64,000 nt of DNA from BP-464 sp045805505 (GCA_045805505.1 JBJMLA010000003.1:1-64000); one strand, 5' to 3'; positions 23,643 to 32,242 are shown, numbered from the stretch's first letter. Made by a program: numbers and translations. Notes: generated from the letters alone by a model not told the origin.

Positions 23643-24770
23643 ATGAGGATCCTGCTCGCCGAGGACTCCGCCGCTTCACGCTTCCTGCTCCAGCGGGCGG
23701 TCGAGGAGCTCGGACATGAGTGCATCGTCGCCGAGGACGGCCTGCAGGCCTGGGAGCGCTACCGCTCGGCCCAGCCCGAGGTGGTCATCAGCGACTGGAT
23801 CATGCCCGGCCTCGACGGTGACGAGCTGTGCCGGCGCATCCGCGCCGACGAGAGCGGGCCGTACACCTACTTCGTGATGCTCACGTCCCTCGAGGACAAG
23901 GAGCACGTCCTGCGCGGCATGCAGGCCGGTGTCGACGACTACCTGACCAAGCCGCTGGACCGCAACGACCTCGGCGCTCGCCTGATCGCCGCATCGCGGG
24001 TGACGGCACTGCACCGCCAGATCGTCGAGCAGCAGCGCGAGCTGCAGAACGAGATCACGATGGCCGCGGGCATCCAGATGGGCCTGCTGCCCAAGGAGCC
24101 GCCGGCGATCAGCGGCGCCCAGCTGGCCGGCCTGTGCCTTCCGGCGGCCAACGTCGGCGGCGACTACTACGACCTGATGATCGACGGCGAGGGCCGGCTG
24201 GTCATCCTCATCGCCGACGTCGCCGGCCACAGCATCGGCTCGGCGCTGCTGATGGCGATGGCCCGCAGCATCCTGCGCCGCGAGGTCTCCCAGGAGCATC
24301 CGCCCTCGGCGGTGCTGGCCGCCACCAACACCGCGATGTTCGGCGACCTCGTCAACGCCGGCCTGTTCATCACGATGTTCTGCGCGGTGTATGACCCGGC
24401 CACGTCGAGCCTCACCTACGCCAACGCCGGGCACAACCCGCCGATGCTCGCGCGCGCCGGTGGCGAGACGCTCGAGCTCGACGGCGACGGCGCCGCGATC
24501 GGCTTCCTCGAGCACGTCGACTTCGAGGAGAAGACCGACGTGCTCGGGCCCGGTGACGCGCTCCTGCTCTACACCGACGGCGCCGTCGAGGCCCTCGGCG
24601 CCGACGACGAGCCGTTCGGCGAGGAGCGCCTGGCCGAGACGGTCTCGGCGATGGCGCCCGCCGGTGCGTCTGCCACCCTCGACGCGATCGTCGACGCGCT
24701 CAACGACTTCACCGGCGGCGCCCACCAGCGCGACGACATCACGCTCGTCTCCCTGCGGAGAGACGCCTGA
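23643..24770 (+). CDS. response regulator with PP2C (SpoIIE/RsbU-type) phosphatase output
   Basis: 375 residues. Receiver domain at 1-120: acidic pair E7 D8, phosphoacceptor D51 in VVISDWIMPG, a Thr at the MLTS segment and Lys in LTKPLD. A helical linker (RQIVEQQRELQNEI) leads to the phosphatase, with GGDYYDL, LIADVAGHSIGSALLMA, YTDGAVEAL and RDDITLVSL supplying the metal-binding Asp residues. Phosphorylation of the receiver should turn on removal of phosphate from a STAS protein, for which the product of 26342-26680 is the obvious target. No histidine kinase is encoded nearby. TGATG overlap with the next gene shows coupling. This is the switch input of the cluster. Confidence 0.93.
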   Translation: MRILLAEDSAASRFLLQRAVEELGHECIVAEDGLQAWERYRSAQPEVVISDWIMPGLDGDELCRRIRADESGPYTYFVMLTSLEDKEHVLRGMQAGVDDYLTKPLDRNDLGARLIAASRVTALHRQIVEQQRELQNEITMAAGIQMGLLPKEPPAISGAQLAGLCLPAANVGGDYYDLMIDGEGRLVILIADVAGHSIGSALLMAMARSILRREVSQEHPPSAVLAATNTAMFGDLVNAGLFITMFCAVYDPATSSLTYANAGHNPPMLARAGGETLELDGDGAAIGFLEHVDFEEKTDVLGPGDALLLYTDGAVEALGADDEPFGEERLAETVSAMAPAGASATLDAIVDALNDFTGGAHQRDDITLVSLRRDA

Positions 24771-26341
24771 TGGCCCGTTTCGGGCGCTCCGTCGCGCCCA
24801 CGGCCGACACCGGCGCGGGCCTGCTCGGCGCGCTCGTCGCCACCCGCGACTACCGCGAGCGGCTCGACGCCGCCCTCGATGCCGTCAAGGCCGTCGCCGA
24901 GCGGCCCGACGCCTACCTCTACGTCGCCGAGCCCGGCGGCCGCCGCTTCCATCTCGAGCACACCCGAGCCCGGCCCGCCGCCGATCCGACGCGCGTCGCG
25001 CCCGGCCCGATGCAGACGAGCATGGAGGGCGGCGCGGAATGGAGCGTGCCCACCCCGCCGTTCGAGATCGCGCGCATCGAGGACGACATCGCGCCGCGCG
25101 TCGTCAGCAGCCCGGTCGGCCAGCTGTACTCGCTGCCGGTCGCCGTGGGCGAGGACGGCGAGCTGATCGGCCTGATCCGCATCGGGCCGGTGAGCGAGGA
25201 CGACGTTCCCCGCGGCGTGGTCCGCGACTACGAGCAGATCGCCGTCGCCGTGGCGGTGGTGATCGGCCAGGCCCGGCGCGAGGAGGAGCTGCGCCAGCGG
25301 CTGGCCAGCGCGACCGCCCAGGTCGAAGCCAGCCGCAAGCTGGCCGGCTCGGCGGTCGACGTCGAGCGGCTCGTCTCCCTGCTGCTCGACCTGGCGCTGG
25401 GCGGCACCCGCACCGAGGCGGGCTTCGTCGCCGTGCGCTCGGAGACCGAGGGCCTCGTGGTCCGCGCGGCGACCGGGATGCCCGAGGACTTCGCCGAGAC
25501 CGTCGACCTCTCCCCCGGCACCGGCCTGTTCGACTGGTCGGCGGCCGAGGGCGGCGCCCTGTTCCTGCGCGACCTCGAGGCCGCCGAGCGGATGGGCATC
25601 CGCTCGCTGCTGGCGGTCCCGCTGATGGAGGAGGGCGAGCCGCTGGGCGTGTTCGCGCTCGTCACGTTCGCCGAGGGCGCCGACTTCGACGAGCACGACC
25701 TCTCGCTGCTCGAGGCCTTCTCCGAGCAGATCCGGCTGATGCTCTACAACGCCCAGCTGTTCGGGAGCTTCAGCGAGCGCTACATGACCACGGTCGAGGG
25801 CCTGGCGCACGCGCTCGACGCGCGCCGGCCCGACACGGTCGGCCACCATCACGCGGTCAGCGCCGTCGCCGAGGCGATCGCCCGCGAGGCGGGCCTCGAG
25901 GACGAGGAGGCCGACGCCGTCCGGCTGGCCGGGCTCATCCATGACGTCGGCCTGGCCGGCTCGACCGAGGGCAGCTGGGAGACCGACGTCGAGCATCCGA
26001 CCGTCGGCGCCAGCCTCGTCGCCCACCTCCCCCTGCACCCGGGCGTCTCCGGCGCCGTCGCCACCCACCACGAGTGGTTCGACGGCTGGGGCTTCCCGGC
26101 CGGCCTCTCGGGCGACGAGATCCCCCGCGCGGGCCGCGCGCTGGCCGTCGCGGAGTTCCTCGTCGAGCTGGCCAGCCCGGACGCCGTGCGCCCCGGCTGG
26201 CCCGCCGAGAAGCTCGCCGCCGAGCTGATCCAGCGCAGCGGCAGCCAGTTCGATCCTGCGGTGGCCGACGCGGCCGCCCGCCTACTCGCCAACGACGCCC
26301 TGCCCCTGCCGGTGCAGCGGCCACCGAATCAGGAGACCTAG
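24770..26341 (+). CDS. GAF-domain HD-GYP phosphodiesterase-like protein
   Basis: 523 residues. There are probably two GAF domains, about 35-165 (YRERLDAALDAVKAVAERP start) and 185-325 (VERLVSLLLDLALGGTRTEA, ending in a helix near LLEAFSEQIRLML). The HD-GYP domain at 340-500 has LAGLIHDVGLAG with the HD metal pair, THHEWFDGWGFP in place of HHE...DGxGYP (Phe for Tyr) and HPTVGASLV. The catalytic metal residues appear mostly kept, so c-di-GMP hydrolysis is possible though reduced. GAF domains may sense a nucleotide or protein. The gene overlaps the phosphatase gene by one base and precedes the STAS gene directly, so it belongs to the same regulatory unit. Confidence 0.88.
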   Translation: MARFGRSVAPTADTGAGLLGALVATRDYRERLDAALDAVKAVAERPDAYLYVAEPGGRRFHLEHTRARPAADPTRVAPGPMQTSMEGGAEWSVPTPPFEIARIEDDIAPRVVSSPVGQLYSLPVAVGEDGELIGLIRIGPVSEDDVPRGVVRDYEQIAVAVAVVIGQARREEELRQRLASATAQVEASRKLAGSAVDVERLVSLLLDLALGGTRTEAGFVAVRSETEGLVVRAATGMPEDFAETVDLSPGTGLFDWSAAEGGALFLRDLEAAERMGIRSLLAVPLMEEGEPLGVFALVTFAEGADFDEHDLSLLEAFSEQIRLMLYNAQLFGSFSERYMTTVEGLAHALDARRPDTVGHHHAVSAVAEAIAREAGLEDEEADAVRLAGLIHDVGLAGSTEGSWETDVEHPTVGASLVAHLPLHPGVSGAVATHHEWFDGWGFPAGLSGDEIPRAGRALAVAEFLVELASPDAVRPGWPAEKLAAELIQRSGSQFDPAVADAAARLLANDALPLPVQRPPNQET

Positions 26342-26680
26342 ATGGAGCACGAGATCACCGACCGCGACGGCGTCCGGGTCGTCCACCTGCACGGCCCGAT
26401 CGACGTCAGCCGGGCCATGGAGCTGCGCGACCTGCTGGGCGCCCAGATCGACTCGGCCGACGCCCGGGTGCTGCTCGACCTCTCCGACGTGTCGCTCATC
26501 GACTCGTCGGGGATCGGCATCCTCGTCACCGCGCACCGGCGCGCCGACGGCCAGGGCGCCCGCTTCGGACTCGCCGGCGCCGCCGGCACGGTCGCGCGCG
26601 TCTTCGAGATGACGCGGACCAACAAGCTGCTGTCGCTCTACGACACCGTTGACGAGGGCGTGGCCGCCTTCGGGGCATGA
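26342..26680 (+). CDS. STAS-domain anti-sigma-factor antagonist (RsbV-like)
   Basis: 112 residues, a single STAS domain. SLIDSSGIGILV contains the phosphorylatable Ser (S56 by analogy with SpoIIAA). Strand EHEITDRDGVRVVHL opens the domain. A GGAG sequence eight bases before the ATG is a good ribosome site. In partner switching the unphosphorylated form binds the kinase and releases the kinase's other partner. Its two expected partners, a PP2C phosphatase and an HATPase kinase, lie immediately on either side in the same operon. Confidence 0.93.
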   Translation: MEHEITDRDGVRVVHLHGPIDVSRAMELRDLLGAQIDSADARVLLDLSDVSLIDSSGIGILVTAHRRADGQGARFGLAGAAGTVARVFEMTRTNKLLSLYDTVDEGVAAFGA

Positions 26681-26681
26681 C

Positions 26682-27104
26682 ATGAGCGGCCCGGAGAGCA
26701 TCACCATCGCCAGCCGCGTCGATCGCATCGACGAGGCACGGACATGGGTGACCGACCGCGTCCGGGCGGCGGGCTTCGGCGACGAGCCGATCGGCGAGAT
26801 CGAGCTCGCGCTGACCGAGGCCCTGGCCAACGTCGTCGAGCACGCCTACCAGGACGCGCCGGACGAGCGGATCGAGCTGTGGACCGAGCTCGAGGGCTCG
26901 ACCGTGCGGATCCGCGTGCGCGACTGGGGCAAGTACTTCGACCCCGCGTCCTACCGCGGGCGCGACCTCGACGACCCCGGAGAGGGCGGCTACGGCGTCT
27001 TTCTCATGTCGCAGCTGATGGATGACGTGACGAGGGAGCCCCAGCCGGACGGGGGAACGCTCCTGACCCTGATCAAGACACGAAAGGACGTATCCGATGG
27101 TTGA
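26682..27104 (+). CDS. HATPase-domain serine kinase (RsbW-like anti-sigma factor)
   Basis: 140 residues from the ATG at 26682; an ATG eleven codons earlier lies inside the STAS gene. The N box EIELALTEALANVVEHAY, G1 box VRDWGKYFDP and glycine-rich GGYGVFLMSQLMDD define a GHKL kinase of the RsbW/SpoIIAB type. It would phosphorylate the STAS protein and bind another protein when free. No sigma factor is encoded here, so the bound partner may be a distant sigma factor or a protein of the polysaccharide machine. Its 3' end overlaps the first PelF-like gene by eight bases. Confidence 0.92.
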   Translation: MSGPESITIASRVDRIDEARTWVTDRVRAAGFGDEPIGEIELALTEALANVVEHAYQDAPDERIELWTELEGSTVRIRVRDWGKYFDPASYRGRDLDDPGEGGYGVFLMSQLMDDVTREPQPDGGTLLTLIKTRKDVSDG

Positions 27105-28248
27105 CGTCTGCCTGGTCGTGGAAGGCAACTACCCCTACGTGACTGGGGGCGTGTCGGCGTGGGCGCATGGCCTGCTCGAGGGCATGCCCGACCTGTCGTT
27201 CGCCGTGGCGCACGTGCGCACCGAGGGAACCCCCCGCCATGAGGCGGCCTACGAGCTGCCGGCGGGCGTCGACCTCGTCCATGTCGACGTCGAGGCCGGC
27301 GAGATCGTGCCCGAGCGCGGCCTGGAGCGCGCGCTGCCCGAGGCGCGGGTCTACCACGCCACGGCCACGGGGACGGCGAGCGAGATCGCCCGGCGCGCCG
27401 CCGCCGCGCACGGGGCGGGCTTCGCCCTGACCGAGCACGGCATGGCCTGGCGCGACCTGGTGATGATGCCCAAGGTCCCCAAGAGCCACAGCATCCGGCC
27501 CGACTTCGATCCGGCGATCTCCGCCGAGGAGCGCCGGCGCCTGGCCGCCGACGCGTTCCGGCTCGCGCGACGCGCCTACGCCGAGGCCGGCATGGTCACG
27601 TCGGTCTGCGGCCCGAACGCGCTGGTCCAGGCCGCGGCCGGAGCGGCCCACGAGCGCCTGCGGGTCATCCCGAACCCGGTGGCTCTGACGGCCCCGGGCC
27701 AGGGCGAGGCACCGCTGGCCGCGTTCGTCGGACGCGTTGCACCCGAGAAGGACGTCGCGACCTACCTGCGGGCGTGCTCGCTGGTGGCCGCCGAGCGCGA
27801 GGACGCGCGGTTCGCCGTCGTCGGGCCGCTCGACCAGGACCCCGCCTACGCCGACGAGTGCGTGACGCTCGCGGCCGAGCTCGGCCTCGGTGACCGCGTG
27901 CGCTTCACGGGCGAGACCGATCCGCAGCCCTGGTACGCGGCGATGGACGTGCTGGCGCTGACCAGCGTGACCGAGGCCCAGCCGCTCGTCGCGCTCGAGG
28001 CGATGGCCGCCGGCGTGCCGGTGGTGGCGACCGACGTCGGCGGCTGCCGCGAGGCGATCGGCGACGCCGGGCTGCTGACGGCGCCGCGCGCTCCCCGCGC
28101 GACCGCCGACGCGATCCTGCGCCTGCTGGCCGACGACCTGCTGCGCGGCCGCCTGGGCCGGGCGGGCCGCCGGAGGGCCGCCGAGCGCCACGATCCCGCA
28201 CGGGTCTACGGCGCCTACCGCGAGATGTACGAGCGCCTCGCCGCCTAG
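27097..28248 (+). CDS. GT4 glycosyltransferase, PelF-like (short form)
   Basis: 383 residues. The N-terminus VCLVVEGNYPYVTGGVSAWA is the PelF signature (the DUF3492 start), but most of the long DUF3492 insertion of PelF is absent. The C-terminal GT-B half has AFVGRVAPEKDVATYL, FTGETDPQPWY and SVTEAQPLVALEAMAAGVPV with the nucleotide-sugar Glu residues. PelF is the cytosolic polymerase of Pel exopolysaccharide and uses UDP-sugars. AAAGGA eight bases before the ATG is a strong ribosome site lying inside the HATPase gene, so expression is coupled to the switch proteins. The small size compared with the next gene suggests a distinct task. Confidence 0.85.
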   Translation: MVDVCLVVEGNYPYVTGGVSAWAHGLLEGMPDLSFAVAHVRTEGTPRHEAAYELPAGVDLVHVDVEAGEIVPERGLERALPEARVYHATATGTASEIARRAAAAHGAGFALTEHGMAWRDLVMMPKVPKSHSIRPDFDPAISAEERRRLAADAFRLARRAYAEAGMVTSVCGPNALVQAAAGAAHERLRVIPNPVALTAPGQGEAPLAAFVGRVAPEKDVATYLRACSLVAAEREDARFAVVGPLDQDPAYADECVTLAAELGLGDRVRFTGETDPQPWYAAMDVLALTSVTEAQPLVALEAMAAGVPVVATDVGGCREAIGDAGLLTAPRAPRATADAILRLLADDLLRGRLGRAGRRRAAERHDPARVYGAYREMYERLAA

Positions 28249-28271
28249 CGCGGCGTACGCGTTCGCAGCCC

Positions 28272-29747
28272 ATGGCCGACACCACCGTCCTGCTGTGCAC
28301 GGAGGGGACGTACCCCTACGTGGGCGGTGGCGTCAGCACATGGTGCGACATCCTCTGCCGGGAGCTCGAGGAGTACGAGTTCACGCTCTACGCGGTCACC
28401 GGCGAACCCGAGGTCCGGCTGCGCTACGAGCTGCCGCCCAACGTGACCGGCACGATCCACGTGCCGCTGTGGGGCTCGCGCGAGCCGGCCGACTACGTGC
28501 TGTCGGGCGTCTCCCTGGCCGAGCACGCCGCGCGGCGCAAGCGCACGACCCCGCACGTCGTCGAGCAGCACTTCGTCCCGCTCCTGCACCGCCTGCTGGC
28601 GGCGATGGCCGCGGACTCGAGCCCCGAGGACGACGGGACGCTCGTGTGGGAGATGTGGCGCTGGTTCCAGGAGCACGACTGGCGCGCGACGTGGAAGTCG
28701 CGCCCCGCGTGGGAGGGCTTCGTCGAGATGACCGCGGTCTCTCACGGAGCGCTCGAGCCGCCGTCGCTCGAGGACGCCGCCACGGCGCTGCGCTGGCTGG
28801 CCAACTACCTGCTGCCGCTCGTCGTGCCCGTCCCGCGCACCGACCTGGCCCACACCACGATCGCCGGCTTCCCGGGGATCGCCGGCGTCGTGGCCAAGCT
28901 CGAGCACGGCACGCCGTTCATCGTCACCGAGCACGGGGTGTGGGTGCGCGAGCGCTACATCTCGATCTCCACCGGGCCGTTCACCCCGTACGGCAAGCGC
29001 TTCCTGATGGGGCTGTCGCGCTACCTGGCCCGCGTCAACTACGGCGTGGCCGACGTCATCTCCCCCGTCACCGGCTTCAACCGGCGCTGGGAGCTGCCCT
29101 ACGGCGCGCCGGCCGAGCGCGTCGAGACGATCGCCAACGGCATCGATCCCGGGCTGTTCATGCCGTCGGCCAAGCCCGAGTCCACGCGCGACCGGCCCGT
29201 GGTGGTCGCCGCCGCGCGCGTGTTCCCGCTCAAGGACATCGAGACGATGATCCGCGCCGCCGAGGTCGCCCGGCGCTCGCTGCCCGACGTGCTGTTCCTG
29301 ATCTACGGCTCGCTCGACGCCGACCTGCCCTACGTCGAGCGCTGCCGAGCGCTGATCGCCGAGCTCGGGCTCGAGGAGACGTTCGTCTTCGCCGGCCACC
29401 ACACCAAGCCGGCCGAGCTCTACAACGAGGGCGACATCAGCGCGCTGTCGAGCATCTCCGAGGGCTTCCCCTACACCGTGCTCGAGTCGATGGCCTGCGC
29501 GCGGCCGGTCGTGGCCACCGACGTCGGCGGCGTGCGCGAGGCGCTGGAGGGCTTCGGGATCCTCGTGCCGCCGCGCGACCACGAGGCGTTCGGGGAGGCG
29601 TGCGTGACGCTGCTGCGCAATCCCGAGCTGCGCGGGCGCATGGGCCGCCAGGCGCGCGAGGCCGTCCTGGCGCGCTTTCGCACGTCGCACTCGATCGGCG
29701 CCTACCGCGAGGTCTACGAGCGCATGCGCGCCCCGGTGCCGGCGTGA
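28272..29747 (+). CDS. pelF: GT4 glycosyltransferase, PelF-like (full length)
   Basis: 491 residues, the normal PelF size. TVLLCTEGTYPYVGGGVSTW opens the protein; the long DUF3492 region follows (FQEHDWRATWKSRPAWEGFV, TTIAGFPGIAGVVAKLEHG, VTEHGVWVRERYI), then the GT4 half with NGIDPGLFMP, VVVAAARVFPLKDIETMI, SSISEGFPYTVLESMACARP and VATDVGGVREAL. All are typical of PelF, which polymerises an amino-sugar-containing chain in the cytoplasm and hands it to PelG. Its stop overlaps the GTG of the pelG-like gene. The two PelF proteins are clearly paralogous over the first 20 residues and the GT4 half. Confidence 0.9.
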   Translation: MADTTVLLCTEGTYPYVGGGVSTWCDILCRELEEYEFTLYAVTGEPEVRLRYELPPNVTGTIHVPLWGSREPADYVLSGVSLAEHAARRKRTTPHVVEQHFVPLLHRLLAAMAADSSPEDDGTLVWEMWRWFQEHDWRATWKSRPAWEGFVEMTAVSHGALEPPSLEDAATALRWLANYLLPLVVPVPRTDLAHTTIAGFPGIAGVVAKLEHGTPFIVTEHGVWVRERYISISTGPFTPYGKRFLMGLSRYLARVNYGVADVISPVTGFNRRWELPYGAPAERVETIANGIDPGLFMPSAKPESTRDRPVVVAAARVFPLKDIETMIRAAEVARRSLPDVLFLIYGSLDADLPYVERCRALIAELGLEETFVFAGHHTKPAELYNEGDISALSSISEGFPYTVLESMACARPVVATDVGGVREALEGFGILVPPRDHEAFGEACVTLLRNPELRGRMGRQAREAVLARFRTSHSIGAYREVYERMRAPVPA

Positions 29748-31432
29748 GCGACGAGGACCGCCAGGAGCACGCCGGGCCCGCCGGTCCGGGGCTGGCGCCG
29801 ACGCCGGTCGCCGAGCCGCCCGAGACCGATCCGGTCGGGCCGGCACCCGAGGCGGCGACCCCGCCGGCGCGCCAGACGGTGCCCGAGCTCGCCGTGTTCA
29901 TCGTCGAGCACGCCGGCCCGCCGATCGACGTCTGGGCGCTCGCCGCGCTGCTCGAGAGCGTGGGCATCCGCGACCGCGATGCCGTCGAGCGCTTCGGGCT
30001 GCCCGATGTCTTCGCGCTGGCCCGCGCGGTGCAGGCCGAGTTGCCCGAGGCGCCCGGCGACGTCGCCGTCGAGGAGGAGCGCCGCACGCGCCGCGAGGGC
30101 CTGACGCGCTTCGCCAAGATCTACGGGCGCGGCACGTTCTTCTTCGTCCCGCTGGCGCTGCAGCTCGTTGCGCTGCTGGTCTTCGACGTCTCGCAGTTCG
30201 CCTCGCTGGACTTCACCAACGCCGACGCGTCGCGGGTGGCGGTCGCCGCGGCGCTCAGCTTCACGGTGACCGCCGCGTTCTCCCAGGCGCTCGGCTACCT
30301 CGCGCCGGTCTACATCGAGAGCGGCAAGCACATGGCCGCCGAGACGGTGTCCTGGACGATCATCGGCCTGGGGGCGCTCGCCGCGATGGTCGTCGGAGCG
30401 ATCGCCTACGCCGTCGGCTACACGACAGACGGCTACTCCCACCACGACCTGACGGTCATGACCGCCTACTACCTGCTGCTGGCCGCGCAGGGCCTGGCGG
30501 GCGCCATGCTCTACATGCTGCGCAAGTACCTGGCGATGGTGGTCGCGACGATCATCTCGCTGGCCGTGGCGGCGGCGCTCTACCACTGGACGTCGGTCAA
30601 GATCGAGAAGGTCCACTACGCGGCCCTGGCCGTCGGCGTCCTGATCGAGCTGGGCGTCGGCCTGGTGATCATGCATCGCCGGGCCCGCAACACGAAGGGC
30701 GACCTGCGGCTGGCGCGGCTGCCCCGCGCCCGCATCCTCGCCCGGAGGGCGCTGCCGTTCGCGCTCTACGGCGTCATCTACTTCCTGTTCCTGACCAGCG
30801 ACCGCGCCGTGGCGTGGGCCGCCGGCTCGAACCCGCTGCCGCTGTGGTTCCACACGCCCTACGAGCTCGGTCTCGATTTCGCGCTCGGCGGCATCGTCTT
30901 CGCGCTGGCCTTCCTCGAGGTCACCGTCGAGGACTTCTCGGAGATGCTCACCCCCGCGGCGGAGCGCTTCCGCGTCGATGCCGTGCGCGAGCACAACCGC
31001 GCGGTGGCGCGCTTCTGGTCCAAGCAGTTGGCCTACATCGGGGTACTGATGGCCGCCGGCGCCTGGCTGGCGGTCAGCGGCGCGGTGCTGCTGCACAAGC
31101 TGGGCGCGCTCGGGGCGGCCGAGAAGATCTACGACGATCCCGTCTCGCGCTACGTCTTCGGGCTCGGGCTCCTGGGCTACGCGATGCTGACGCTGGGCAT
31201 CGCCAACAGCGTGTTCGTGATGAGCCTGAACCGCCCGTGGCGCGCCGTCACGGCCATCGGTCCCGGGGTGCTGGTCAGCGTGGTGGTCGGCATCGTGGCG
31301 ACCTCGCGCTACGACTACTGGACCGCGGTGTTCGGCATGGTCGTCGGCGCCGGGGTGTTCGCCGTGCTCAGCAGCTGGCAGGCCTGGCGGACGCTGCGTC
31401 AGGCCGACTTCCACAGCTACGCCGCCTACTGA
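29744..31432 (+). CDS. pelG: PelG-like exopolysaccharide membrane transporter with N-terminal extension
   Basis: 562 residues from a GTG that overlaps the pelF stop. About twelve hydrophobic segments start after residue 125. IYGRGTFFFVPLALQLVAL, SQALGYLAPVYIESG and YLAMVVATIISLAV fit PelG, a flippase-like protein that with PelF forms the polymerase and export core. Canonical PelG is about 450 residues, so this one has an added 110 residues: a Pro/Ala-rich start, then a small helical segment (VWALAALLESVGIRDRDAVE). The extra part is cytoplasmic and could dock a regulator. No pelA, pelD or pelE relative is visible beside it. Confidence 0.85.
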   Translation: MSDEDRQEHAGPAGPGLAPTPVAEPPETDPVGPAPEAATPPARQTVPELAVFIVEHAGPPIDVWALAALLESVGIRDRDAVERFGLPDVFALARAVQAELPEAPGDVAVEEERRTRREGLTRFAKIYGRGTFFFVPLALQLVALLVFDVSQFASLDFTNADASRVAVAAALSFTVTAAFSQALGYLAPVYIESGKHMAAETVSWTIIGLGALAAMVVGAIAYAVGYTTDGYSHHDLTVMTAYYLLLAAQGLAGAMLYMLRKYLAMVVATIISLAVAAALYHWTSVKIEKVHYAALAVGVLIELGVGLVIMHRRARNTKGDLRLARLPRARILARRALPFALYGVIYFLFLTSDRAVAWAAGSNPLPLWFHTPYELGLDFALGGIVFALAFLEVTVEDFSEMLTPAAERFRVDAVREHNRAVARFWSKQLAYIGVLMAAGAWLAVSGAVLLHKLGALGAAEKIYDDPVSRYVFGLGLLGYAMLTLGIANSVFVMSLNRPWRAVTAIGPGVLVSVVVGIVATSRYDYWTAVFGMVVGAGVFAVLSSWQAWRTLRQADFHSYAAY

Positions 31433-32241
31433 CCGGCGAGCACCAGCGCGATCCAGCCGGCTTCCTCGAGGCGCCGCTGCACGCGCAGGCCGAACCGGGC
31501 GAACGCGGCCGCGACCTCGTCGCCCTCGTGCGCGAGCAGCCCGCTGGCCACCAGGATCCGCGGCGGCTCCTGCAGCGTCATCGACAGCAGCAGCGGGCGC
31601 AGCAGGTTGGCGACGATCGTCGGCGCGGGCGGCACGGGCTCCTTGCGCAGGTCAAAGCGCCGCACGTCCATCGCCACGCCGTTGACGGCGGCGTTCTCCT
31701 CCGTCGCCGCCACGCTCGCCACCTCGTGGTCGAGCCCCAGCACCGGCGCCCAGCCGAGCTTCGCCGCGGCGATCCCGAGCACGCCCGACCCGCAGCCCAC
31801 GTCGATCAGCGCCCCACCGGGCGCCAGCCCGCACAGCGCCTCGAGGCACAGCTTCGTCGTCGCGTGGCCACCCGTCCCGAACGCCTGCCCCGGATCGATC
31901 ACCACCTCTTCAGAAAGCGGGTCTGACCCCGTTTCTGAAGATGGGTGCCACGGCGCGCGGAGGTGGAGGCGGCCGCCGGCGATCTCGACGGGCCGGTGGA
32001 ACTCCTTCCAGCGGACGTCCCAGTCGTCGGCGACCTCGGAGGTGGAGACCGCGACGAGCGCGCCGCCGGCCGCGGCCTGGAGGTCGGGCAGGGCCGGGAT
32101 CTCGCCCGGGGCGCCGTAGACGGCGTACTCGACCTCGTCGCCGAGGTCGACTTCCTCGACGCCGCCGGGCGCAAGCTCGAGCAGCTCGGCCAGCGCGACC
32201 TCGGCGTCCTCGCGGCGAACGCGTATCGCGAGCCGCAGCAC
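31426..32241 (-). CDS. prmA: ribosomal protein L11 methyltransferase, with a palindrome-encoded insert
   Basis: 271 residues from the GTG one base after the dnaJ stop. The N-terminal substrate-binding part ends near residue 95; the methyltransferase core has VVIDPGQAFGTGGHATTKL, ALIDVGCGSGVLGIAAAKLG and TIVANLLRPLLL, where the last stands for the usual NI/NLL catalytic motif. The enzyme trimethylates L11 with SAM. Residues 101-111 (SSETGSDPLSE), just before VVIDPGQAFGTG, are encoded by a 33-base inverted repeat and are not usual for the family; the reading frame is kept. It overlaps the pelG-like gene tail to tail by seven bases. It follows hrcA and dnaJ, a common order. Confidence 0.92.
   Translation of the reverse strand: MLRLAIRVRREDAEVALAELLELAPGGVEEVDLGDEVEYAVYGAPGEIPALPDLQAAAGGALVAVSTSEVADDWDVRWKEFHRPVEIAGGRLHLRAPWHPSSETGSDPLSEEVVIDPGQAFGTGGHATTKLCLEALCGLAPGGALIDVGCGSGVLGIAAAKLGWAPVLGLDHEVASVAATEENAAVNGVAMDVRRFDLRKEPVPPAPTIVANLLRPLLLSMTLQEPPRILVASGLLAHEGDEVAAAFARFGLRVQRRLEEAGWIALVLAGQ
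31908..31940. repeat. 33-base palindrome inside prmA
   Basis: An inverted repeat with 16-base arms (14 paired) around a single T. The arm starts CTTCAGAAA and the complementary arm ends TTTCTGAAG; the centre is GGTC-T-GACC. It lies fully inside prmA, adds eleven codons in frame at a surface loop, and would form a strong hairpin in the mRNA. Its sequence differs from the 47-base repeat found twice elsewhere in the window. Confidence 0.8.
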
Positions 32242-32242
32242 C

